Assembly: GCA_964472175.1 (NCBI GenBank)
Contig: CAYYJF010000002.1
Coordinates: forward strand, 1-64,000
Source of the DNA: UBA8389 sp964472175
Lineage (GTDB): Bacteria; Bacteroidota; Bacteroidia; Bacteroidales; UBA1402
Direction of reading: 5' to 3'
DNA: 64,000 bases
Shown: positions 25,333-35,127 of the stretch, piece by piece
Layout: each line of letters starts with the position of its first letter
Numbering within the stretch: the stretch's first letter is position 1
Notes under the pieces: model-generated
Seen by the model: only the letters and a program-made list of their open reading frames with translations
What the model was told of the DNA's origin: nothing
Databases searched by the model: none
Program-made: the position numbers and the translations under genes

Positions 25333-26931
25333 TCAATTAATGCAAGCTTTGATAAAATCAAGGAACAGGGGGTGCGGATTTAATACAGTACTGTTGTATT
25401 CCGGATGGTATTGTGTTCCAACAAACCATTTTTTGTTTGGGATTTCAATAATTTCCACCAATTTTGTTTCCGGATTTGTCCCAACACAATGCATGCCGTT
25501 TTCTTCAAAGGCAGCCCTATAGGCATCGTTGAATTCAAAACGATGGCGATGTCTCTCAACAATTCGTTCTTGTTTGTATGCGGCAAATGCTTTGGATGAT
25601 TTATCTAATTGACATTCGTAATTGCCCAAACGCATTGTTCCACCATATTCGGTGATGTTTTTTTGCTCTTCCATCATGTCAATAACGTTGTGTTTGGTGT
25701 ATTGATCCAATTCTGTCGAATTGGCGTCTTTGTATCCCAACACATTTCTGGCGAATTCTATGACCATGCATTGCATGCCCAAACAAATTCCAAAGGTAGG
25801 AATGTCGTTTTCCCGAGCATATTTGATGGCAGAAAATTTGCCATCAATTCCCCTTTGTCCAAAGCCTGGCGCAATAACGATTCCGTCCATTCCTTCCAGC
25901 GTTTCCCTGATGTTGTCGTCATTCAATTGTTGAGAATGAACCAGGGTGAGTTTGAGCTTTCTGTCGTTATAACAGGCTGCGTGAAACAAGGATTCAGAGA
26001 TGGATTTATAGGCATCAGGCAATTCTGCATATTTACCAACCAAGGCAATTTTCACTTCTTTGGTTGCTTGTTGCATTCTTGATAGGAAATTTTCCCATGG
26101 TTTCAAATCAATTTTTCCGTCTGTTGGAAATCCGAACTTGGAAAGCACAATGCGATCCAATCCTTCTTTTTTCATCAAAAGTGGCACTTCATAAATGCTG
26201 TTTGCATCGATGCTTTCAATGACGGCATCTTCAGAGACATTGCAAAAGAGTGCTACTTTTCTACGGATGGATTCGCTCAAGGTGTGTTCTGTTCTCAAAA
26301 CCAGGGCATCTGGTTGAACGCCAAGTTCCTGAAGCTGTTTGACAGAATGTTGTACGGGTTTGGTTTTCAGTTCTTTGGCGGCTGCCAAATAGGGGACATA
26401 TGCCAAATGGATACAAAAACAGTTTTTTCCAAGTTCCCATCTGAGCTGACGAACACTTTCGATGAAAGGTAAGGATTCAATGTCACCGACAGTGCCACCG
26501 ATTTCGGTAATGATAAAATCAAACGCTTCTTTGCTTGAGAGCAACCGGATACATCTTTTTATTTCATCCGTGATATGTGGCACAACTTGAACCGTTTTTC
26601 CCAAATAGTCTCCGCGTCTTTCTCTCGAAATGACGTTTTGATAAATCCTACCGGTGGTGATGTTGTTGGCTCTGGTGGTTTGAACATTTAAAAACCGTTC
26701 GTAATGTCCAAGGTCTAAATCAGTTTCGCAGCCATCTTTGGTGACGAAACACTCACCATGTTCGTATGGATTTAAGGTGCCAGGATCTATATTGATGTAT
26801 GGGTCAAATTTTTGAATGGTTACACGATAACCTCTGGCTTGTAATAATTTTCCAAGGGAGGATGATATAATGCCTTTACCCAATGAGGATACGACACCAC
26901 CGGTCACAAATATATATTTCGTTTCAGCCAC
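25333..26931 (-). CDS. pyrG: CTP synthase
   Basis: PyrG (532 residues) makes CTP from UTP, glutamine and ATP. The synthetase domain begins KYIFVTGGVVSSLGKG; the class I glutaminase domain has the nucleophile in GICLGMQ and the His/Glu pair in QYHPEYN. The start is taken as GTG at 26931 (reading MAETKYIFVTGG): the upstream ATG at 26988 falls inside the -7 element at 26986-26993 and would add residues unlike the family. It leads the pyrG-yidC-pbp1A unit, diverging from the DUF3078 gene. Confidence 0.96.
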   Translation of the reverse strand: MAETKYIFVTGGVVSSLGKGIISSSLGKLLQARGYRVTIQKFDPYINIDPGTLNPYEHGECFVTKDGCETDLDLGHYERFLNVQTTRANNITTGRIYQNVISRERRGDYLGKTVQVVPHITDEIKRCIRLLSSKEAFDFIITEIGGTVGDIESLPFIESVRQLRWELGKNCFCIHLAYVPYLAAAKELKTKPVQHSVKQLQELGVQPDALVLRTEHTLSESIRRKVALFCNVSEDAVIESIDANSIYEVPLLMKKEGLDRIVLSKFGFPTDGKIDLKPWENFLSRMQQATKEVKIALVGKYAELPDAYKSISESLFHAACYNDRKLKLTLVHSQQLNDDNIRETLEGMDGIVIAPGFGQRGIDGKFSAIKYARENDIPTFGICLGMQCMVIEFARNVLGYKDANSTELDQYTKHNVIDMMEEQKNITEYGGTMRLGNYECQLDKSSKAFAAYKQERIVERHRHRFEFNDAYRAAFEENGMHCVGTNPETKLVEIIEIPNKKWFVGTQYHPEYNSTVLNPHPLFLDFIKACIN

Positions 26932-26985
26932 TACTGATAATTTTTTAAGTGAAATGGATGTGGTTTTACATTTATTATAAAGAGG

Positions 26986-26993
26986 CAAAAGTA
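26986..26993 (-). promoter_or_regulatory. -7 element of pyrG-yidC-pbp1A
   Basis: TACTTTTG on the minus strand, no TTG at -33. It is 26 bp from the divergent plus-strand -7 element at 27020-27027. Confidence 0.55.
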
Positions 26994-27019
26994 CGAAAAA
27001 ACTTTTAGAAATAAAGTTT

Positions 27020-27027
27020 TACCTTTG
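27020..27027 (+). promoter_or_regulatory. -7 element of the DUF3078 gene
   Basis: TACCTTTG on the plus strand, 21 bp before the ATG at 27049; its -33 region overlaps the divergent pyrG promoter. Confidence 0.55.
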
Positions 27028-27048
27028 CCTGAAAACATTTTGTGTTCG

Positions 27049-28509
27049 ATGAAAAAAAGTTACACGCTATTTCTGCTTATCTGTACTTGTATAATCTCTT
27101 ACAGTCTGCTTGGTAACGTTGTTATGGCATCAGAAGTGTTGAGTTTGGATGGTTTGAATAATCCAAATTTCACGCAAGACTCTAGCTTTCTGTGGAATGA
27201 TGAATCAGAAATGGTTCAGGATACCTCCTTGTCCGAAAATAAAGTTCCCGATCATGACACTTTATTGGTCTTCATAAATAAATATGATGTATGGAAGCAT
27301 TTCAAAAAACCTGTTCCAATGGATCAATTAAAATATCCAATGCGTATTTTGGATGTCCAACCCATTCATCCTTTTGAAATGCCCTGGGTTTTTGATGTCA
27401 ATCTAAAAAACAATCATTTTTCAAAAGATCTAACTCCATTTTATAAGAGAAAAAGAAGAATTATTTCTAAGGTTTCTGACTCCATTCAAACAAATCTAAC
27501 CCGTATCATCAACTTGAGATCATTGAACTATTTCATCGTTCGTAAAAGCATGGTCCAGAATTTTCAATTGGTACAGTTTGACAGGACCAAATTGCCTGTT
27601 ACCAGCAATTTGGTGTATCAAATTGAAAACACGCAACCTGTGATTGTGATCAACAATAAGCTGAGTACCCCTAAGCTGAATGTCCAGTTTTTGCCAGAGA
27701 TTCAAAAAGTAAGTCCATGGACAATAAAGGGAAATTCCAAGCTTCAATTCACTCAAACGTATGTGTCAAAAAACTGGTCAAAAGGTGGAGAAAGCAATAT
27801 GTCGGGTTTGTCGCAAGTGAATTTTCAAGCCAATTATTCAAAAAACAAGAATCTTCAGTTTGAGAACTCGATTGACCTCAAAATCGGCCTGAATACCGTT
27901 TCAAACGATAGTTTAAGAAACATAAATGTCAGTACAGATCAATTTCGCGCAGTATCCAAATTGGGTTTGCGTATGTTCAATGATTGGTATTATTCTTTAT
28001 CCAGTGAATTCTCCACTCAAATATTGAACAACTATAAAGCAAATACGTACAATCTGAAATCTTCTTTTCTATCACCTGCAAAATTGTTTGTCGGTTTGGG
28101 TGTTGACTACAAAAAGAACAATTCTAAAAAAGGTTATAATTTATCTGTTTTATTGACCCCTTTGACCGTGAAAATGAATTACTTAAGGGATATTGAGCAC
28201 TTTTCGCCAAAATCTTTTGGTATTGAACCCGGAGAGCACTTAGGCTTAGAACTGGGAGGAAAACTGACGGCAAATTTTTCGTGGAAACTAACAGAACAGT
28301 TGAAATGGACGTCTAAGTATTACTACTACACTGATTTTGAATATGTGGATACCGATTTTGAAAACACCTTCGATTTGGCAATAAATAATTATTTTTCTGT
28401 CTCTCTTTATTTGCATTTCAAGTTGGATGATCGATTGAAGCGGGATCCGGGTGAACCCTTGCTTCAAACACAGGAACTTTTCAGCTTTGGAATGATGTAC
28501 CGGTGGTAA
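27049..28509 (+). CDS. DUF3078 family secreted/outer-membrane protein
   Basis: A 486-residue protein with a signal peptide (about 1-27) and a C-terminal half rich in alternating aromatic and polar beta strands, with TYVSKNWSKGGESNMSGLS in the middle, the part typical of Bacteroidetes DUF3078 proteins. This half probably forms an outer-membrane beta barrel and ends in an aromatic strand (FGMMYRW). The N-terminal half (about 30-190) has a DUF-like region with no known motif. Starting at 27049 puts the ATG about 15 nt after the predicted transcript start. It converges on the substrate-binding protein gene. Function is unknown. Confidence 0.75.
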   Translation: MKKSYTLFLLICTCIISYSLLGNVVMASEVLSLDGLNNPNFTQDSSFLWNDESEMVQDTSLSENKVPDHDTLLVFINKYDVWKHFKKPVPMDQLKYPMRILDVQPIHPFEMPWVFDVNLKNNHFSKDLTPFYKRKRRIISKVSDSIQTNLTRIINLRSLNYFIVRKSMVQNFQLVQFDRTKLPVTSNLVYQIENTQPVIVINNKLSTPKLNVQFLPEIQKVSPWTIKGNSKLQFTQTYVSKNWSKGGESNMSGLSQVNFQANYSKNKNLQFENSIDLKIGLNTVSNDSLRNINVSTDQFRAVSKLGLRMFNDWYYSLSSEFSTQILNNYKANTYNLKSSFLSPAKLFVGLGVDYKKNNSKKGYNLSVLLTPLTVKMNYLRDIEHFSPKSFGIEPGEHLGLELGGKLTANFSWKLTEQLKWTSKYYYYTDFEYVDTDFENTFDLAINNYFSVSLYLHFKLDDRLKRDPGEPLLQTQELFSFGMMYRW

Positions 28510-28515
28510 AAAACT

Positions 28516-29346
28516 TTAATCCAAAATCTGGTAGCGTCTTTTCAACTCGTTGAAACCTGGAGACTTTAATCTCGAATCCAAATACACATTCAGACTGTCG
28601 AGCAAACTACTTTTGTTCAGTGCTGTTGCCCAAGCTTGCAATTGATGAAATCCAATAGGTGTTTCTGCATCTACTGATGGATATTTTTTCCGGTATGCTT
28701 GAGAAATATATAAATCACAGACCGCATAATCAATCAATCCGGCAGCAACCAATGCGATAAGCCTCTCATTACTGGCATTTTTAATTTTTCGAATATGTAT
28801 CGTGTCTCCAATTTCGGATGCCAAGTGATGCAATCTGTTTATTTGGCCCAAATGATCATTGGTGTAGATGTTTTTTCCACCAAAATCCATCATGTTTCTG
28901 ACAATTGAATTTGGTCTGATTTTTGTGTTTTTCCGCTGTAAAAGCATCATTCTACTTTCTATAAGAGGCAGGGTAAATTGTACTTTTTTCTTTAAGTCTG
29001 AGGTGATTGGGAGTTGTCCAACAATCAAATCACATTCATTTTTTTGAAGACAATGAAGCATATGATGCAAATCGTTTTCAAAAATTAATTCCAAGGTGAG
29101 GTTGTGCCTGTTTGCGAAGTCTTTGACGAGTTCATAGTGAAACCCGTGTCTCCCTGTTTCATCTAAATAACAATTGAACGGATTTTGCTCGATACAAACC
29201 CTTAATACCCCTTTTCTCTTGATGTCATCAAAGTCACCCACATTTCGATCTGAGACTGAAATGCTGTGTATCAGTGCGAATAGCAACCAAAAGAATAGGA
29301 AAATGGCAGCAATTACGAAAGATGGATGTTTTTTTCGTTTAATCAT
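28516..29346 (-). CDS. Membrane-anchored substrate-binding domain protein (MltF N-domain-like)
   Basis: A 276-residue protein: one N-terminal membrane segment (about 9-29), then a family 3 solute-binding (SBP_bac_3) domain from about 42 (GVLRVCIEQNPFNCY) to the end. It resembles the amino-terminal half of the lytic transglycosylase MltF, but the SLT catalytic domain is missing, and no ABC permease or ATPase is nearby. It overlaps the upstream porin gene by 8 bp, so the two are probably co-translated. A periplasmic ligand-sensing or binding role is likely; the ligand is not evident. Confidence 0.75.
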   Translation of the reverse strand: MIKRKKHPSFVIAAIFLFFWLLFALIHSISVSDRNVGDFDDIKRKGVLRVCIEQNPFNCYLDETGRHGFHYELVKDFANRHNLTLELIFENDLHHMLHCLQKNECDLIVGQLPITSDLKKKVQFTLPLIESRMMLLQRKNTKIRPNSIVRNMMDFGGKNIYTNDHLGQINRLHHLASEIGDTIHIRKIKNASNERLIALVAAGLIDYAVCDLYISQAYRKKYPSVDAETPIGFHQLQAWATALNKSSLLDSLNVYLDSRLKSPGFNELKRRYQILD

Positions 29347-31393
29347 AGAAATTCCATGAAATACCGACTTTTAGTATGGTTGGATTGATGGGGTAATGTG
29401 GTGCCGAAAAATAATATGGGCTGGCAAACAGCCTGCTCGCATGTGAGTATATGGCAAAGAAACGCATGCGTTTCAGATGAAAATTACCATAGATATTCAC
29501 AAATGGGTACTGGCCAATTTTGATTTGATCCTGGTTGTAAAACTGACTCAATGCAGGCATATAAGCGGGTGCATAATAGGATGTGTGGTATTTGCAGTCT
29601 ATCCCAATATGCGATGTCAATACACCGGAGAGCATGAACTTTAAATACAAATCGGAGTAAAGAGTTACATCCGGTAATGGCAGAACCTTCTGATTGCTAC
29701 TTAGTTGCCAAATGATGTCGTTGTCGAAATGGAGTATTCCCAAACGAATGCCTTTTTGTAATCTCAATGAAACGACCTGAATGTTTCCAGCATATTGATC
29801 GGGTAACGACTGTTTATTGAAGTAAATATAGTTGGTTAGGTTTTGAACGGAAGCATTTAATTTTAATCGATGAAATGGTAAATTTAACATACCATTGATC
29901 CCTGTTCTGTATTGGTCCTTAAAATCATTCCTCCACTTAAAATGATTGGAGTTAAAATTTTCCAGAAAATAATCCGGATGTGATTTGTTGATGTTCCCGG
30001 ACAATTTCAGTTGGACGGACTTCCCGAAAAGTGGGATTTTGGTATCCATATAGCCTTTCATTTCAAAATCGCCTATATCTTCACCCAACATACAAAGCTT
30101 GGCAAAAACCGAGAAATTAAATAGTTCCCCTTGGGTTCTTGATAATTCTCCTCCAAGCCAGATCAGACTTTTTCGATGTTCGACCAAGCTTGTGTCTGAA
30201 AATGTCTGAAGAATATTCCTATAATGTGTATAATTTCTATAATCATGTTCCAAAAATCCCGTCAAGCCCATTTGTGCCCATTTGCTGAAGCCTTCCTTGA
30301 TGGATAAGCCGACAATATTGCGCACTTGAACCAAAGCACTTGTGTCATTTGTTTCATTTGGATTGATGTATGCAATGTTGTTGTAAAAGCTACCATTGGT
30401 GGTTTCGGACAGATAATTCTTTTGACTTTTCTCAAGCATCATGGTATGGAAAATGCCGGAAACAGGCACAAATACCTTTGTTGTATCGAGTTTTGTTGAG
30501 TCAATGGGGTCATTCTTTTGAACATTGATAAAAGTGCGTTCAAATCCCAATTTGTACTCATGATGGAGAAATAAATGCTGGTTCCTATAGATATTTTTTG
30601 CATCGGTCAGTTCTACCGGAATGTTCAGGCTTTCATATTCTCTCATTCCACCACTCATATTGAGTGGTTCGGTGATGTATCTGTCGTCAGAAATACCCCC
30701 GTTTTCTTTGTTTTCGATGTAGTTTTGACCATATTTCCAATACAGGTCATATCTTGGATGTCTGTAGTTCCCAAATATTGAGGTCAATTTATCCCGATTG
30801 GCATTGTTTTCGTAAAATCCTCTGGAATAGAGAATTTCGTGATCAAAACCGATGTTGAGGTATTTGTTTAGATTGACAGTGAATAAAAATTTGAAATTTT
30901 CTTCCTGAGAAACATCATTCCCAAAGGTGGTAAAATAATTTAAATTGGTATAGGGGGTGGTGGTATTGTAATATATCTGTTCAAAAGGAGCAGTGATCCA
31001 ATATTCATAGGATTTGCCGAAGATAAAGGGCGTTTTTTCGATTTGATCGGTGAAAATCTTTGATTGAAAAGGCGCTCCCATGTTGTACAAATACGATCCG
31101 GACAGGGTGCTGTTTCTTTCCGGAAAAAACATGTTCTGAAAATTCAGGGTCGTCGTATCAAGATTGATAGAGTCTTTTATCCCCGTGATTTCAGTCAATT
31201 TGACATTTTTAAAGCGGGAATTGTAGGTGATGACTTCAGCCGCTTTCTTTTTTTTGGATGGATCCAAAGCACCAAAATCTTTGGTTCCACCTTCAGGAAT
31301 TTGGTTGTTGTCGATGAACCTTTGTGCGGACAGTGGTTGTACGATGCCCAATAACAGGAGAAATAAAAAGGTGATTTTACAAAATGCGTGCAT
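29339..31393 (-). CDS. Putative outer-membrane porin of Bacteroidetes
   Basis: A 684-residue protein with a signal peptide (about 1-23, ending PLSAQ) and a long body of beta strands with many Tyr, Asn and Phe, consistent with the large Bacteroidetes putative-porin family. The C-terminus ends in an aromatic strand (LKVGISWNFYD), as usual for outer-membrane barrels. The ATG at 31393 is chosen; a GTG at 31405 lies at the predicted transcript start. It is first in a two-gene unit with the substrate-binding protein and diverges from ligA. Confidence 0.8.
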   Translation of the reverse strand: MHAFCKITFLFLLLLGIVQPLSAQRFIDNNQIPEGGTKDFGALDPSKKKKAAEVITYNSRFKNVKLTEITGIKDSINLDTTTLNFQNMFFPERNSTLSGSYLYNMGAPFQSKIFTDQIEKTPFIFGKSYEYWITAPFEQIYYNTTTPYTNLNYFTTFGNDVSQEENFKFLFTVNLNKYLNIGFDHEILYSRGFYENNANRDKLTSIFGNYRHPRYDLYWKYGQNYIENKENGGISDDRYITEPLNMSGGMREYESLNIPVELTDAKNIYRNQHLFLHHEYKLGFERTFINVQKNDPIDSTKLDTTKVFVPVSGIFHTMMLEKSQKNYLSETTNGSFYNNIAYINPNETNDTSALVQVRNIVGLSIKEGFSKWAQMGLTGFLEHDYRNYTHYRNILQTFSDTSLVEHRKSLIWLGGELSRTQGELFNFSVFAKLCMLGEDIGDFEMKGYMDTKIPLFGKSVQLKLSGNINKSHPDYFLENFNSNHFKWRNDFKDQYRTGINGMLNLPFHRLKLNASVQNLTNYIYFNKQSLPDQYAGNIQVVSLRLQKGIRLGILHFDNDIIWQLSSNQKVLPLPDVTLYSDLYLKFMLSGVLTSHIGIDCKYHTSYYAPAYMPALSQFYNQDQIKIGQYPFVNIYGNFHLKRMRFFAIYSHASRLFASPYYFSAPHYPINPTILKVGISWNFYD

Positions 31394-31414
31394 GAATTCG
31401 CTCACTTATAAGCG

Positions 31415-31422
31415 CAAATATA
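31415..31422 (-). promoter_or_regulatory. -7 element of the porin unit
   Basis: TATATTTG on the minus strand with TTC in place of TTG 20 bp upstream; 22 bp before the chosen ATG. Confidence 0.6.
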
Positions 31423-31510
31423 CAATGTTTAAATGGAAATTCGAATGCCTGCATAAAAAGTTCACCTCAGAAAGGTTGGCAGGGAAAGGCGGATTGTAAC
31501 CTGTTTTTTC

Positions 31511-31518
31511 TATTTTTG
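31511..31518 (+). promoter_or_regulatory. -7 element of ligA
   Basis: TATTTTTG, 21 bp before the ligA ATG at 31540; no well-spaced TTG. Confidence 0.55.
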
Positions 31519-31539
31519 TTCTTCAAACACCCAATTTCC

Positions 31540-33612
31540 ATGTCAGTCATTCCTATCGAACAAGAAATAGAATTGTTGCGTACTGAGCTACATCAAGCCA
31601 ATCATGCATATTACGTCCTGTCAGAACCAAAAATGTCCGATAAGGAATTTGATGAGAAGTTAAAAAGGTTGCAGGATTTAGAGGCGGAATTCCCGGAATT
31701 TGCAGACCCCAATTCACCAACCATTAGAGTTGGCAGCGATTTAAACAAGTCCTTTCATCAGGAATCACATCGATATCCCATGTTGTCGTTGGGAAACACC
31801 TATAATGAATCCGAAGTTGCAGCCTTTTATGATCGGGTGAAAAAAACGCTCAATGAGCCTTTTCGTTTGGTGTGTGAATTAAAATATGACGGGGTTTCCA
31901 TTTCACTCACTTATGTTCAGGGAAAGTTGGTCAAAGCTTTGACCAGGGGAGACGGTGAAATGGGCGACAATGTGACGAACAATGTAAAAACCATTCGAAC
32001 CATACCTTTGTCTTTGTTGTCGGATAAAATTCCCGATGAATTCGAAATCAGAGGGGAAATATTAATGCCCTGGAAAGTGTTTGAGCAATTGAACAAAGAA
32101 CGATTTCAGGCAGAAGAATCCCTTTTTGCCAACCCAAGAAACGCTGCTTCAGGAACCTTAAAATTGCAACAATCTTCTACTGTTGCTTCCAGAAAACTCG
32201 ATGCTTATTTGTACCACATGTTGGGGGATGAATTGCCATCTGGCAGTCATTTTGAGAATTTATCAAGGGCAGCCGAATGGGGTTTCAAAATATCCGAACA
32301 TATTGGTGTTTGTGATTCACTGGATGCGGTTTTTGAGTTTCTCAGGAAATGGGATGTGGAAAGGAAAAAACTGCCTGTGGCAACCGATGGTGTGGTCATC
32401 AAAGTGGATTCTATCGCTCAACAAAAAGCACTGGGTTTTACGGCAAAATCTCCCAGGTGGGCCATTGCGTACAAGTTTAATGCGGAACGCGCATTGACAA
32501 AATTAAAATCGGTCGATTTTCAGGTCGGTAGAACAGGTGTTGTGACTCCGGTTGCCAATTTAAATCCGGTACTGTTATCCGGTACAACTGTGAAAAGGGC
32601 AACGTTGCACAATCAGGATGTGATCAACGCTTTGGATTTGCATCTGAATGATATGGTGTATATTGAAAAAGGTGGAGAAATTATTCCCAAAATTGTGGAA
32701 GTAGACGTCGAAAATCGGAAAAAGGACAGCCTGAAGGTTCAGTTTATTGCCCATTGTCCGGAATGCGGATCGCAATTGTCACGATTGGAGGGTGAGGCTG
32801 GCTATTATTGCCCGAATCAGATGCATTGTCCGCCTCAGATCAAAGCCAGACTGGAACATTTTATTCATAGAAAGGCGATGAATATTGAGGGTTTGGGCGC
32901 TGAAACCGTACAATTGTTGTACCAATCCGATTTGATCAGAAATCCGTCGGATTTATATCGGTTGAAACCTAATGACCTGATACAATTGGACAGACTGGGT
33001 GAAAAATCGGCAAACAACATCCTTGAAAGTTTGGAAAAATCCAAAAATGTCCCATTTGAACGGGTGCTTTTTGCGCTTGGAATTCGATTTGTTGGAGCAA
33101 CTGTGGCGAAAAAAATAGCCCAGTCTTTTCAAGGCATTGATCAATTGATGCAAGCACAAAAGGCCGATTTGCTTTTGGTCGATGAAGTGGGTGAAAAAAT
33201 AGCCCAAAGTGTGATTGACTTTTTTTCAAGGCCAGAAGTGCAGCTTGAAATAGAAAATTTAAAACTGGCTGGATTGAATATGAATCAATCGGTTGACGTA
33301 AATCAAGTTGTTGAAGGTGCATTGAAAGACATGCGTTTTGTTATTAGTGGCACATTTAAATACCACGACAGGCCTTTTTATGAGTCGTTTATAGAAGAAA
33401 ATGGAGGGATTCTCATTTCTTCCATTTCAAATAAAACAAATTATGTTTTGTGCGGAGAAAAAATGGGACCTTCCAAGCAAAAAAAAGCCACAGATCTGGG
33501 GGTTCAAATGTTGACGGAAGAAGCCTTTTTATCTATGATGAAAATGCCTGTAGGGGAGTCTGTTATTCAATCGGGCAATCAAGCCAAACAATCAGAAATT
33601 CAATTTGTATGA
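31540..33612 (+). CDS. ligA: NAD-dependent DNA ligase LigA
   Basis: LigA (690 residues) seals nicks in replication and repair. The adenylated lysine is K115 in CELKYDGVS. The OB domain, a Cys4 zinc finger (CPECG and CPNQMHC), helix-hairpin-helix repeats and a C-terminal BRCT domain (about 590-670) follow in normal order. The start at 31540 is used because the longer frame begins at a TTG in the -7 element. Its stop overlaps the next start (ATGA). Confidence 0.97.
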   Translation: MSVIPIEQEIELLRTELHQANHAYYVLSEPKMSDKEFDEKLKRLQDLEAEFPEFADPNSPTIRVGSDLNKSFHQESHRYPMLSLGNTYNESEVAAFYDRVKKTLNEPFRLVCELKYDGVSISLTYVQGKLVKALTRGDGEMGDNVTNNVKTIRTIPLSLLSDKIPDEFEIRGEILMPWKVFEQLNKERFQAEESLFANPRNAASGTLKLQQSSTVASRKLDAYLYHMLGDELPSGSHFENLSRAAEWGFKISEHIGVCDSLDAVFEFLRKWDVERKKLPVATDGVVIKVDSIAQQKALGFTAKSPRWAIAYKFNAERALTKLKSVDFQVGRTGVVTPVANLNPVLLSGTTVKRATLHNQDVINALDLHLNDMVYIEKGGEIIPKIVEVDVENRKKDSLKVQFIAHCPECGSQLSRLEGEAGYYCPNQMHCPPQIKARLEHFIHRKAMNIEGLGAETVQLLYQSDLIRNPSDLYRLKPNDLIQLDRLGEKSANNILESLEKSKNVPFERVLFALGIRFVGATVAKKIAQSFQGIDQLMQAQKADLLLVDEVGEKIAQSVIDFFSRPEVQLEIENLKLAGLNMNQSVDVNQVVEGALKDMRFVISGTFKYHDRPFYESFIEENGGILISSISNKTNYVLCGEKMGPSKQKKATDLGVQMLTEEAFLSMMKMPVGESVIQSGNQAKQSEIQFV

Positions 33613-34127
33613 TGAAGCTGTTTTTATTAAAGAAAAAATTGACCAAAGACCTGAAGTCTTTTAAAAGGTCAAAGCGATTTGAATGTTATGCCGATTTGAA
33701 TAGCTTTGTGTTGATGTGCGCGTATGAAAATTTGGAAGAGGTGCTTCAATATCGCGCATTGTTGAGCGCAGACCAAAAACAGGTTCAAATTATTTGTTTT
33801 TATTCAGGCAAAGAGAAAGAAAAGCCTGCTTTCTCAGAGGGTGTGCATCTGTGGACCATCAAACAACTTGATATTTTCGGCTCTATACCCCGGCAAATCA
33901 TAGAAAAATTCACAACATTCAAAGCCGATGTATTTATGAATTTGTCAATGAAACAAAATTTGATATTCGAACACTTCTTAATGCAAGTCAAACCAAACTA
34001 TTGGGTTGGATTCAGAAATGGCAATGTCGATTTGGGTGATTTGATGTTGGAATCAAACGATGCAACTTCATTTAAGAATTTGGTAGAACAAATGCATTTT
34101 TACCTAAAGACAATTCGCACAAAGTAG
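33609..34127 (+). CDS. DUF6913-like conserved protein downstream of ligA
   Basis: A 172-residue protein with no signal peptide or membrane segment, basic at the start (MMKLFLLKKKLTK), and ending in a helical segment. It looks like the Bacteroidetes DUF6913 family, usually next to ligA and dapA; this is from memory of family and context. The ATG overlaps the ligA stop (33609-33612), so translation is coupled. Function is unknown. Confidence 0.65.
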   Translation: MMKLFLLKKKLTKDLKSFKRSKRFECYADLNSFVLMCAYENLEEVLQYRALLSADQKQVQIICFYSGKEKEKPAFSEGVHLWTIKQLDIFGSIPRQIIEKFTTFKADVFMNLSMKQNLIFEHFLMQVKPNYWVGFRNGNVDLGDLMLESNDATSFKNLVEQMHFYLKTIRTK

Positions 34128-34137
34128 GTTTTTTTCG

Positions 34138-34145
34138 TATTTTTG
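34138..34145 (+). promoter_or_regulatory. -7 element of dapA-pheT-yebC
   Basis: TATTTTTG with TTC 21 bp upstream. It would give a leader of about 70 nt before dapA; nothing else is recognised in this leader. Confidence 0.5.
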
Positions 34146-34221
34146 CATTCTCTGTAGCGGTAAATGAATAATTATAAGTTACAGATATTTCTATGCAAAT
34201 CAGCCAAATAGCAGTAAGAAT

Positions 34222-35115
34222 ATGATTAACAGTAAGTTGACTGGTCTGGGGATTGCCCTGATAACCCCATTCAATAAGGATGAAAGCATCGATTTCGCCG
34301 CTTTGGGTAGATTGGTGGATTTCCAAATGCAGAACGGAATCGATTATTTAGTTGTTTTAGGTACAACTGCTGAATCCGCTACTTTAACAGAGCAGGAGAA
34401 AAATCAGATCAAAGATTTTGTCGTCGATCGGGTGAAGGGACGGATTCCAGTCGTATTGGGTGTTGGCGGAAATTGTACCAAAGCCGTCACAGAAGAATTA
34501 CAAACCAAAGACTTGAAGGGGATTGATGCAATTCTCTCAGTCGTTCCATATTATAATAAACCCTCACAAGAAGGTGTTTATTGTCACTATAAGGCCATTG
34601 CAGAAAGTACGGATTTGCCCATCATCCTCTACAATCACCCTGGTAGAACCGGTGTGAACATGACAGCCGAAACAACATTGCGTTTGGCTTTCGACTTTCC
34701 TAATATTGTGGCCATCAAAGAGGCATCAGGCAATATTTCACAAATGGATGAAATCATCAAAAACAAACCAAAAGATTTTATGGTGATTTCAGGTGATGAC
34801 GGAATTACTTTTCCTCTGATCACCCTGGGAGCTGTCGGTGTCATTTCTGTCATAGGAAATGCTTTCCCCAAAGAATTCGGCCGGATGGTTCGATTGGCAT
34901 TGCAAGGGGATTTTACCAACGCGTTGGACATTCATCACCGTTTCACAGAATTATTCAATCTGCTCTTTGTTGATGGAAATCCCGCCGGCGTAAAGTGTAT
35001 GCTCAATGCCATGGGTTATATCGAAAACAAATTAAGATTGCCTTTGGTTCCAACCCGTATCACGACGTATGAAAGCATCAAAAAAGTGTTGGATGATTTA
35101 AATGTGAAGTATTAA
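34222..35115 (+). CDS. dapA: 4-hydroxy-tetrahydrodipicolinate synthase
   Basis: DapA (297 residues) condenses pyruvate with aspartate semialdehyde on the way to lysine and diaminopimelate. The Schiff-base lysine is K166 in IVAIKEASG and the relay tyrosine is Y137 in LYNHPGRTG; GTTAES near 48-53 binds the pyruvate carboxylate. Length is typical. pheT follows after 12 bp. Confidence 0.96.
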   Translation: MINSKLTGLGIALITPFNKDESIDFAALGRLVDFQMQNGIDYLVVLGTTAESATLTEQEKNQIKDFVVDRVKGRIPVVLGVGGNCTKAVTEELQTKDLKGIDAILSVVPYYNKPSQEGVYCHYKAIAESTDLPIILYNHPGRTGVNMTAETTLRLAFDFPNIVAIKEASGNISQMDEIIKNKPKDFMVISGDDGITFPLITLGAVGVISVIGNAFPKEFGRMVRLALQGDFTNALDIHHRFTELFNLLFVDGNPAGVKCMLNAMGYIENKLRLPLVPTRITTYESIKKVLDDLNVKY

Positions 35116-35127
35116 ACAGTCAATCAA

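Noticed and set aside
34128..34221. T-box or peptide leader upstream of dapA-pheT
   Set aside because: No T-box sequence, specifier loop or terminator/antiterminator pair; the leader is short.
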